Part shown: positions 57,174 to 64,000 of the stretch, piece by piece | How positions within the stretch are numbered: the first letter of the stretch is position 1 | Layout: every line of letters begins with the position of its first letter | Origin: Corallococcus sp. AS-1-6 | Lineage (GTDB): Bacteria; Myxococcota; Myxococcia; Myxococcales; Myxococcaceae | Length of the DNA: 64,000 nucleotides | Assembly (NCBI RefSeq): GCF_020037015.1 | Contig: NZ_JAIQDE010000003.1 | Coordinates: forward strand, 310,001-374,000 | Direction: 5' to 3' | Position numbers and translations under genes: made by a program | Notes under the pieces: generated by a model | The model's database searches: none | What the model saw: the letters and a program-made list of their open reading frames with translations, nothing else | What the model was told of the DNA's origin: nothing

Positions 57174-58718
57174 ATGCGGAGGGGCTACCTGTACGTCACG
57201 CGCTTCCCGGTGCAGCGCAAGGTCATTGAATCGCCCGCGCTCGCGGGACAGCCGCTGGTGCTGGTGGAGGAGGTGCGCGGCCAGCGCCGGGTGGCCTTCG
57301 CCTCCACGCGCGCGCTGAAGGTGGGCGTGCGGCCGGGGATGACGCTGACGGCGGCCACCGCGCTGGAGCCCGGGCTGCGGCACTTCCCGTACCGGCTGAA
57401 GGACGAGGCCCAGGCGCTGGCCGCGCTGGGGGAGTCGCTGCTCGGCCTGTGCCCCGGCTTCCAGCGCGACGCGCCGGACGGGCTGTGGTTCGACGCGAGC
57501 GCGGCGCACCTGGTGGGGGGCGAGCGGGAGCTGGGCGCGCGCGTGCTGGAGGTCTGCGGCGAGCAGGGCTACCGGGCGCACGTGACGGTGGCGTCGGAGG
57601 CGTTCACCTCGCGGGCGCTGGCGCGGCATGGCTCCCGGCGGGTGGAGGTGGTGCCCCAGGGGCAGGGCGCGAGGGCGCTGGCGCCCCTGCCGCTGGGCGC
57701 GCTGGAGGACGCGGCGGCGAAGGCCTTCTGCGCCCTGGGGCTGTCCACGCTGGGCGAGGTGGCGGCGCTGCCGGCCGGGGCGGTGACGGCGCGCGGAGGC
57801 GCGGCCGCGGCCCGGGCCCATGCCCGGTGCCGGGGCGTGGACGACACGCCCTTCACGCCGGAGCCGCTGGAGGAGGCGCTGGAGGACCGGGTGGTGCTGG
57901 ACGCGCCCGCGGACACCTTCGAGCCCGTGCAGTTCGCGCTCAAGACGCTGCTCGACAGGCTGGGCGCGCGGCTGTCCGGGCGGCAGCGGGCGGCGGTGCG
58001 GCTCACCTTCGTGCTGCGCCTGGACCCCACCGGCGAGGCCGAGGTGCCGCTCCTGCTGGCGCGGCCCACGGCGCGCGCGAAGCTGCTGTTGGACCTGGCG
58101 CGGCACCGGCTGGGGGAGCTGCGCCTGGAGCGGCCGGTGGCGGAGGTCGCCGTGCGGGTGGACGCGCACGACGAGGACCTGGGCCAGCAACTGGCGCTGG
58201 GGGACGCGCCGGAGGGGGACGCGGCCCTGGAGGGCGTGCTGTCGCGGCTGGCGACGACGCTGGGCGAGGAGGCGCTGTTCGCCGCGTCCCTGGAGGCGGT
58301 GCACCGGCCGGAGTCCGCGCACACGCCCCGGGCCTTCCATCCTCCGGAGACGCGGCGCGGCCTGCTGTCCCCGTCCGGCGCGCTGGCTCCGGCGCCGGAG
58401 GGTGAGAGGCCCGGGGCCCCCATCACCGTCTGGCGCGAGGCGGGGGCCGCCCGGGAGCGGCCGTCGCGGCTGCTCGCCCGGCCGGCCCGCCTGGACGCGG
58501 AGGTGGCGGCGTCCGGGGAGCTGCTGGCGGCGCGGCTCGCGGGGCGGCGGCACCGGGTGACGGCGATGGCGGGGCCGGAGCGCCTGGGGGGTGAGTGGTG
58601 GACGGACACCCCGTACCAGCGGGACTACTACCGCGTGCACTTCGAGGGGCTGGGGCCCGCCTGGGTGTACCGGGACGGGCGGGACGGGGACTTCTACCTG
58701 CAGGGGTTGTTCGATTGA
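57174..58718 (+). CDS. imuB: ImuB, inactive Y-family polymerase-like mutasome protein
   Basis: A 514-residue relative of Y-family DNA polymerases. The palm/fingers part (about 1-230) opens with GYLYVTRFPVQRKVIESPALAGQPLVLVEE, as in ImuB, and has WFDASAAHLVGG where DinB polymerases carry the catalytic acidic pair, so it should be non-catalytic and act as an adaptor between beta-clamp, ImuA and DnaE2. A little-finger-like domain (about 245-350) and a C-terminal region ending in YYRVHFEGLGPAWVYRDGRDGDFYLQGLFD-type sequence follow, usual for long ImuB proteins. The start is ATG 57174 with AAGGAGG upstream. dnaE2, often the third gene, does not follow here. Confidence 0.88.
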   Translation: MRRGYLYVTRFPVQRKVIESPALAGQPLVLVEEVRGQRRVAFASTRALKVGVRPGMTLTAATALEPGLRHFPYRLKDEAQALAALGESLLGLCPGFQRDAPDGLWFDASAAHLVGGERELGARVLEVCGEQGYRAHVTVASEAFTSRALARHGSRRVEVVPQGQGARALAPLPLGALEDAAAKAFCALGLSTLGEVAALPAGAVTARGGAAAARAHARCRGVDDTPFTPEPLEEALEDRVVLDAPADTFEPVQFALKTLLDRLGARLSGRQRAAVRLTFVLRLDPTGEAEVPLLLARPTARAKLLLDLARHRLGELRLERPVAEVAVRVDAHDEDLGQQLALGDAPEGDAALEGVLSRLATTLGEEALFAASLEAVHRPESAHTPRAFHPPETRRGLLSPSGALAPAPEGERPGAPITVWREAGAARERPSRLLARPARLDAEVAASGELLAARLAGRRHRVTAMAGPERLGGEWWTDTPYQRDYYRVHFEGLGPAWVYRDGRDGDFYLQGLFD

Positions 58719-58776
58719 GGGGCGGGCGGGTGCGGTCGGGGTGGAGGCCCCGCCGCTTGTGGCCTAGCGTGACGGC

Positions 58777-59313
58777 ATGCGCCCCGCACGACTCCTCCCG
58801 CTGCTCCTCGTGTCCCTCCTCGTCCTTCCGGCCTGCGCCGCCCGGCAGGTGCGCCCGGAGGGAGCCATCCGCAAGGTGGTGGTGGTGTCGGGCTCGCGCG
58901 TGGACGTGCTTCCCACGGGCTCGTTCCGCCAGGACATCATCGGTGAGAGCAACCCGCGCACGGTGCTGGCCCGCCAGACGGAGGCGGAGCTGCTCTCGCG
59001 CGGCTTCGAGGTCGTGGCCACGCGCCAGTCCCAGGCCCCGGTGCCGCTCACCGACGAGGTGGCGTCCTTCATCCAGCAGAACAAGGCCGAGGCCGCGGTG
59101 GTGGTCATCCTGGACTGGCTGGACGTGTCCGGCGCGGCGGTGCTGAACCGGGTGGACGTGGTGCTGCGGCTGGGCATGGTGGACCCCAACGGCCAGGTGC
59201 TCTGGACGGACACGTTCCGCTCGCAGCCCGTGGTGAGCGCCTACCAGTCCGCGACGGACTGGAACTCGTTCCTGCGCCGGGCCGTCATCGACGCGGTCAA
59301 GGTGGTGCCGTGA
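58777..59313 (+). CDS. Putative lipoprotein, hypothetical
   Basis: A 178-residue protein with a lipoprotein signal (LLPLLLVSLLVLPACA, Cys20) and a compact alpha/beta domain (IRKVVVVSGSRVDVLPTG, EAAVVVILDWLDV, NRVDVVLRLGMVDPNGQVLWTDTF). The WTDTFRS pattern recalls the GNA1162/DUF799-like outer-membrane lipoproteins, but the match is weak. It stops 1 nt before the epimerase start, so the two genes are one transcription unit. Confidence 0.7.
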   Translation: MRPARLLPLLLVSLLVLPACAARQVRPEGAIRKVVVVSGSRVDVLPTGSFRQDIIGESNPRTVLARQTEAELLSRGFEVVATRQSQAPVPLTDEVASFIQQNKAEAAVVVILDWLDVSGAAVLNRVDVVLRLGMVDPNGQVLWTDTFRSQPVVSAYQSATDWNSFLRRAVIDAVKVVP

Positions 59314-59314
59314 C

Positions 59315-60289
59315 ATGCGGGTGCTGGTGACGGGGGCGGCGGGCTTCATCGGCGCCCACGTCTGCGAGCGGCTCCTCTCCCGGGGCGACACGGTGGTGGG
59401 CCTGGACGCGCTGGACGCGGCCCCCGGGGACGTGGCGCTGCGGCGCTCGCGCCTCCAGCGGCTGGCCGGCGCGCGCGGCTTCACCTTCCTCGCCGGGGAC
59501 ATCACCGACGCGGCCCGGCTCGGACAGGCCTTCACCGCCGCGCGTCCGGAGGGCGTGGTGCACCTGGCCGCGCGCGTGGGCGTGCGGGCCCCGGACGCGG
59601 AGGCCCCGGCGTACGCGGACACCAACGTCACGGGCTTCGTGCGCGTGCTGGAGGCCTGCCGCGAGGCGCGCGTCCAGCACCTCGTCCATGCGTCCTCCAG
59701 CTCCGTGTACGGCGCGGCCACGCCCGCTCCGTTCCGCGAGGACGCGCCCGTGGATCAGCCGCTCAACCTGTATGGCGCCACCAAGCGCGCCAACGAGCTG
59801 ATGGCGCACGCGTACAGCCACCTGCACCGGCTGCCCACGAGCGGCCTGCGCTTCTTCACGGTGTACGGCCCGTGGGGGCGCCCGGACATGGCGCCGCTGC
59901 TCTTCCTGCGCGCGCTGGCGAAGGGGGAGCCCCTGCGGCTGCACGGCGACGGCCGCATGCGGCGCGACTTCACCTTCGTGGACGACGTGGCGGAGGCCGT
60001 GCTGCGCGTGCTGGACCGGCCGCCGTCGGAAAGCCCCCCGCACCGGCTGCTCAACGTGGGCCATGGCGAGCCGGTGGCGCTGGGGGACTTCGTGGGCCTG
60101 CTGGAGCGGCACTGGGGCGCCAAGGCCCGCGTGACGTCCGTGCCCCCGGCGCCCGCGGAGATGGTCTCCACGTGGGCGGACACCTCGCGGCTGGAGGCGC
60201 TGACGGGCTTCCGGCCGCGCGTGTCCGTGGACGAGGGCGTGGCCCGGCTGGTGGCGTGGTACCGCGAGTGGAGCGCCACCTCGCGCTGA
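59315..60289 (+). CDS. NAD-dependent nucleotide-sugar epimerase/dehydratase
   Basis: A 324-residue extended short-chain dehydrogenase. The NAD loop TGAAGFIG is at 6-13, the Ser of the active site is in SSSS (127-130) followed by VYG, and the Tyr153/Lys157 pair is in YGATK. The substrate-binding end has RFFTVYGPWGRPDMAP and RDFTFVDDV, most like UDP-glucuronate 4-epimerases, which convert UDP-glucuronate to UDP-galacturonate for polysaccharide synthesis. The exact sugar is not certain. It starts 1 nt after the stop of the lipoprotein gene and converges on the CARDB repeat gene. Confidence 0.92.
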   Translation: MRVLVTGAAGFIGAHVCERLLSRGDTVVGLDALDAAPGDVALRRSRLQRLAGARGFTFLAGDITDAARLGQAFTAARPEGVVHLAARVGVRAPDAEAPAYADTNVTGFVRVLEACREARVQHLVHASSSSVYGAATPAPFREDAPVDQPLNLYGATKRANELMAHAYSHLHRLPTSGLRFFTVYGPWGRPDMAPLLFLRALAKGEPLRLHGDGRMRRDFTFVDDVAEAVLRVLDRPPSESPPHRLLNVGHGEPVALGDFVGLLERHWGAKARVTSVPPAPAEMVSTWADTSRLEALTGFRPRVSVDEGVARLVAWYREWSATSR

Positions 60290-60308
60290 AGCCCGCGTGA
60301 AACGGCGG

Positions 60309-60350
60309 CGGGCGCCGCCCGGGGCTCGTGAAGGCCCCGGCCGACGCCCG
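60309..60350. terminator. Hairpin between convergent genes
   Basis: CGGGCG (60309-60314) pairs with CGCCCG (60345-60350), and inside it CCGGGGC pairs with GCCCCGG around a TCGTGAAG loop, with a small internal mismatch. It lies between the converging epimerase and CARDB repeat genes and may end transcription from both sides. No T-run follows on either strand, so efficiency is doubtful. Confidence 0.4.
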
Positions 60351-60377
60351 CGCGTCCTCCCGTTCAACGGCGTGTGG

Positions 60378-63300
60378 CTACGGCAGCACCGCGAGGAAGT
60401 TCTCGACGAAGGCGTTGTTGTCCTCGCGCAGCTCCATCACCGACCGCTGCGAGTCCACCAGCGCGCCCAGGTAGAACAGCCCGGAGCTTTGGTAGCCGGG
60501 CAGCGTGGACGTGGAGGTGAAGAGCTGGCGCGTCGCGCAGACCCCGGCCTCCAGGTAGCCCACGTCCAGGGCGCCCAGGGTCACCTGGGTGGAGGAGGAC
60601 GGGAACTCGTCGAAGAACGCCAGGGTGGGCTGGGTGGAGAGGAGGAGCTCCACCTGGCTGGTCCCCCCCGTGGGCTGCGTGCCCTGGTTGCAGACCGTCA
60701 CGGTGATGGAGAACATCTCGCTCCCACGCACGGCGAACGGCGCGGCGACCTCCGTGACGACCAGGTCCGGCGCGAACCCCACGCCCATGCGGCCCCGCAC
60801 GAAGGCGTTGTTGTCCGTGCGCAGCTCTTCACCGGAGTACCCGGCGCGCACGATGGCTCCCACGAAGAGGGGCGCCTCCGGCTCCGCGGGGGGCGTGTTG
60901 GCCTGGAAGGTGCCTTCCCGCGTGATGCACGCGTTCTCCGGCAGGCCCGGGATGTCCACCGTCCCCGCCAGGGACACGCTGGAGCCCGGCGCGGGGAACC
61001 CTCCGGGGAGGTCCAGCTCCGGCGGGGTGGCTTCCGTGGAGAGGAAGAACTCCACCATCCGCGAGGAGGAGGGCTGCGTGCCCTGGTTGCAGACGGTCAC
61101 GGAGACCTGCGCCTGGCCGGAGGGCTCGATGTTCGCCGGCCCGCCCATCGCGGTGATGACGAGGTCCGGCGCGGACCCCACGCCGACGCGCGGCCCGACG
61201 AAGGTGTTGTTGTCCTTGCGCACCTCCTGGATGTTCCAGTTCCGGTCCACCATGGCCCCCACGTAGTACGTCCGCGGCTCCGGCCCCGTGCTCCCGTAGA
61301 GATTTCCGGGCACCGGCGTGGTGATGCAGGCGTGCGCTCCCAACTGGGGGAGGGAGACCTCGCCCAGGAGGTTTTCGGGAGGAGGCGGAGCCCCGTACTG
61401 CGCCGGCAGGGACAGCTCGGGTTGGCTCAGCAGGTGCAACGTCACCTGCGGGCCGTACGACGTGGCCTGGGAGCCCTGGTTGCAGACGGTGACGGTGCTG
61501 GTGAAGGACCGGCCCTCCTGGATGCTGACGGGCGGTGTCACCGCGGTGATGACCAGGTCCGGCTCCCACCCCACGCCCAGACGCCCCCGCACGAAGACGT
61601 TGTTGTCCTCGCGCAGCTCCATCCGGCTCAGGGCCGGATCCACGGCGGCGCTCAGGTACAGGGGCTGCCCCGGCGTGCTCCCATAGGGCTGGTCGGCGGA
61701 CACCATCCCCATGGAGCTCACGCACTGCCCGGCCTGGAGCGGCGCGACGTTCAGGTACCCCGCCACGCTCTGGTTCGGGTAGGGGAACAGCCACGAATGG
61801 CCCTGATCCGGCAGGGCCCAGGTCTCCTCCGGGGACACGACGAGCGCCACCTCGGTGGAGCTGGAGGGATCGGTTCCCAGGTTGCAGACGCGCACGGTGG
61901 CGGCGAACGGCTCCCACGGCGCGACGGTGGCGGGGGCCTCCAGCGCGGTGACCGCCAGGTCCGGCCCGTAGCCCACGCTCAGGGGGCCCGCCACGCGGGT
62001 GTTGTTGTCCCAGCGCAGCTCGTACGGCCCCGCGTCCGGGTTGACGACGGCCCCCAGGTACAGCGGGCGGAACGGCGCCGCGTAGGGCGGCGGGTTCGCG
62101 GAGCCGGTGACCTGCCGCGTGGTGCAGGCGCCCGCGCCCAGCGGCGGCAGGGACACGTCACCCACGAGCACCTGGCCGCCCCCCATCGGCGTGGACGGGA
62201 AGGGCAGGGGGTTGGGCGCCAGCAGGGTGTCCTCCGTGCTCACGTAGACCGCCACGCTCGCGGATTGGTTCATCGACGCGGTGCCCACGTTGCAGACCTT
62301 CACGGTGCTGGTGAAGGTGCTCCCGGGCCGCACGCTGGCGGGCCCCTGGAACTCCTTGACGACGAGGTCCGGCCCGTAGCCCAGGCCCAGGATGCCCGCG
62401 GCGAAGCCGTTGTTGTCCAGGCGCGGCTCGAACCCCTGCAGGTCCACGACCGCGCTCAGGTTCAGGGGGCGCGCGAACGGCGACGGCCAAACGTCCACCG
62501 GACGCGTGGCGTAGAACGTGGAGCGCTGGGTCGTGCACTGCCCGGGCGCCAGCGGCAGGTCGGGCTGGGCGCGGCCCTGGAGGGCGTAGGCCCGCTGCGA
62601 CTCCGAGTACACGGGCGGCGCCGGATACGGCCGCGACACGGGCGGCGCCGTCTCCGTGGAGAGGAACAGCGACACCCCGTAGTAGGACGCGGGGGAGTTG
62701 CCCTGGTTGCAGACCGTGTAGGTCGCGGTGAAGGCCTGGCCATCCTCGAGGTTCGCGGGCGCCTTCAGGCCGGTGATGACCAGGTCCGCCTCCGGCCCCG
62801 TGCCCACCAGCCCCTGGGTGAACGTGTTGTTGTCCTCGTTCAGCTCCTGGACGTTCCTGAACGTGTCGATGGCCGCGCCCAGGTACAGGGGCTGCCACGG
62901 CTGCGCCCCCCAGGGCAGGTCGCGGTGGGCGCCCACCATCAGCGTCCGGCACTGGCCGGCGGCGAGGAAGGGCACCTCCGTCTCGCCCAGTGACACCTGG
63001 GTCGACGTGGGGTACGGCCCGTACTGCGGCGGGAGCGCCACCGTGTCCTCCGTGGAGAGGAACAGCTCCAGGCGGGTGTAGCCCATCATGTCGCTGGTGC
63101 CCACGTTGCAGACCTGCGCCTCCACGGGGAACGAGTAGTGCTCCGGGAGGTTGGCGGGCCCCTTCAGCGCCCGCACCACCAGGTCGGGGCCATGGCCCAC
63201 GCCCACGGCGCCCTTCGTGAAGGTGTTGTTGTCGTCACGCAGCTCGGAGATGGACTGCATCCCGTCCACGCGCGCGCCCAGGTACAGCGGCGCGTCCGGC

Positions 63301-64000
63301 TGGAAGGCCCCGGGCAGGGACGCGTTCCCGAACAGCGGCAGCGTGGCGCACCGTCCGGCATCCAGCCCCGGTGCGTACGCCTCCCCGGCGAAGGACTCCG
63401 TCGGGGAGCCGGGCTCCTGCGAGGCGGACAGCGAGGCCTGCGTGGAGAGCAGCATGTCCACGCGAACACCCGAGGCCGGGTCCGTGCCCACGTTGCACAC
63501 CGTCACGGAGCCGGAGAACGGCAGCCCCGGATCGATGTTGGAGGGCCCCGTCATGCCGGTGACCACCAGGTCGGCATTGAAGCCCACGCTCATCCGGCCC
63601 GCGACGCGCGTGTTGTTGTCCTCGCGCAGCTCGGTGTGCTGCTGCTGAGGGTCGATGATGGCGCCCACGTACAGCGGCTGCTCGGGCTGCGTGGCCGCCG
63701 GGGGAACCTGGGCGAACGACTGCGTCCGGACCGTGAGGCAGCGGCCCGCCTCCAGCGGCGGCACGGGGACGACGCCCATCGGCGCCTGGACATCCACCGG
63801 CGCGCCCGGCGTGGGCAGGCTCAGGGTGTCCAGCGTGGAGATGTAGAGCTCCGCCTCGGAGTCGGACGAGGGCGCCGTGCCCACGTTGCAGACGCGCACG
63901 TCGGCGAGGAAGGGCGCTCCCGGACGGGCGCTCGCGGGGACGCTCACCTCGGAGACCACGAGGTCCGGGCCCAGGCCCAGGCCCATCAGGCCGCGGACGA
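60378..64000 (-). CDS. Secreted CARDB-like repeat protein (5' end outside window)
   Basis: The 3' part (about 1,207 codons) of a long extracellular protein. Nine full repeats of about 130 residues are present, each with the order GPDLVV, VCN(V/Q)GT, LFLST, a Cys in an AGxC context, YLGAxVD and ELREDNNTFVxG. This is the CARDB (cell-adhesion-related) Ig-like fold. The paired Cys in nearly every repeat suggests a disulfide per repeat, so the protein should be outside the cytoplasm. At the window edge the reading frame continues upstream with VRGLMGLGLGPDLVV, which is the junction of two repeats, so more copies and the signal sequence lie beyond 64000. It ends simply at AVLP with no anchor or sorting domain visible. 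Confidence 0.88.
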   Translation of the reverse strand, partial: VRGLMGLGLGPDLVVSEVSVPASARPGAPFLADVRVCNVGTAPSSDSEAELYISTLDTLSLPTPGAPVDVQAPMGVVPVPPLEAGRCLTVRTQSFAQVPPAATQPEQPLYVGAIIDPQQQHTELREDNNTRVAGRMSVGFNADLVVTGMTGPSNIDPGLPFSGSVTVCNVGTDPASGVRVDMLLSTQASLSASQEPGSPTESFAGEAYAPGLDAGRCATLPLFGNASLPGAFQPDAPLYLGARVDGMQSISELRDDNNTFTKGAVGVGHGPDLVVRALKGPANLPEHYSFPVEAQVCNVGTSDMMGYTRLELFLSTEDTVALPPQYGPYPTSTQVSLGETEVPFLAAGQCRTLMVGAHRDLPWGAQPWQPLYLGAAIDTFRNVQELNEDNNTFTQGLVGTGPEADLVITGLKAPANLEDGQAFTATYTVCNQGNSPASYYGVSLFLSTETAPPVSRPYPAPPVYSESQRAYALQGRAQPDLPLAPGQCTTQRSTFYATRPVDVWPSPFARPLNLSAVVDLQGFEPRLDNNGFAAGILGLGYGPDLVVKEFQGPASVRPGSTFTSTVKVCNVGTASMNQSASVAVYVSTEDTLLAPNPLPFPSTPMGGGQVLVGDVSLPPLGAGACTTRQVTGSANPPPYAAPFRPLYLGAVVNPDAGPYELRWDNNTRVAGPLSVGYGPDLAVTALEAPATVAPWEPFAATVRVCNLGTDPSSSTEVALVVSPEETWALPDQGHSWLFPYPNQSVAGYLNVAPLQAGQCVSSMGMVSADQPYGSTPGQPLYLSAAVDPALSRMELREDNNVFVRGRLGVGWEPDLVITAVTPPVSIQEGRSFTSTVTVCNQGSQATSYGPQVTLHLLSQPELSLPAQYGAPPPPENLLGEVSLPQLGAHACITTPVPGNLYGSTGPEPRTYYVGAMVDRNWNIQEVRKDNNTFVGPRVGVGSAPDLVITAMGGPANIEPSGQAQVSVTVCNQGTQPSSSRMVEFFLSTEATPPELDLPGGFPAPGSSVSLAGTVDIPGLPENACITREGTFQANTPPAEPEAPLFVGAIVRAGYSGEELRTDNNAFVRGRMGVGFAPDLVVTEVAAPFAVRGSEMFSITVTVCNQGTQPTGGTSQVELLLSTQPTLAFFDEFPSSSTQVTLGALDVGYLEAGVCATRQLFTSTSTLPGYQSSGLFYLGALVDSQRSVMELREDNNAFVENFLAVLP

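Noticed and set aside
60297-62993. An 898-codon plus-strand open frame over the CARDB gene
   Set aside because: It mirrors the repeat period of the minus-strand gene and has low-complexity, His/Arg-rich sequence without a fold. The minus-strand frame has clear repeated domains.

Overview
The window looks like a myxobacterial chromosome, most like Myxococcus or Corallococcus. It has very high GC, strong third-position GC bias, many lipoproteins and cysteine-rich secreted proteins, an FHA-linked sigma-54 activator, a Pfk/Pkn4-type kinase operon, and imuA-imuB in place of umuDC. No tRNA, rRNA, insertion sequence, phage or CRISPR was seen.

Left part (1-13.3 kb): the 3' end of mutL, a YCII/DGPF protein, an outer-membrane-like protein, a membrane TPR protein and a small membrane protein on the plus strand. 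Facing them on the minus strand is a tight six-gene operon read from 12659 down to 4321: pfk, a pkn4-like Ser/Thr kinase, a TPR/coiled-coil envelope protein, an FHA-GAF-AAA-HTH sigma-54 activator and two lipoproteins. The gaps are 19-22 nt or 4-nt start/stop overlaps. The layout suggests a module linking glycolytic control to phosphorylation signalling and the envelope.

Centre (13.4-47.9 kb): a CPBP-family membrane protease, a CmlA-type non-heme diiron beta-hydroxylase, and, divergent from it, one 31.5-kb NRPS gene (10,504 residues). The NRPS starts with a fatty acyl-AMP ligase and ACP, continues with nine C-A-PCP modules and ends with a thioesterase. Codes read by eye from the A domains predict fatty acyl-Ala-Ala-Phe-Val-Asp-Phe-Tyr(or another aromatic)-Asn-Thr. 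There is no epimerization domain. The hydroxylase keeps the CmlA metal ligands at almost the same residue numbers, so a beta-hydroxylated lipopeptide is the most likely product. The DNA between the two genes can form a three-helix leader in front of the NRPS start. The modules carry long identical stretches, which points to recent duplication and gene conversion.

Right part (47.9-64 kb): a membrane-anchored protein, a trypsin-like protease overlapping an FHA membrane protein, an aldo/keto reductase, Lon protease with its own terminator, a VWA lipoprotein followed by a strong terminator, the mutagenesis pair imuA-imuB, a small lipoprotein, an NAD-dependent sugar epimerase, and the 3' part of a long secreted CARDB-like repeat protein that runs off the window. 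All domain, code and family calls were made by eye from the sequence and remembered family motifs; no database search was run.
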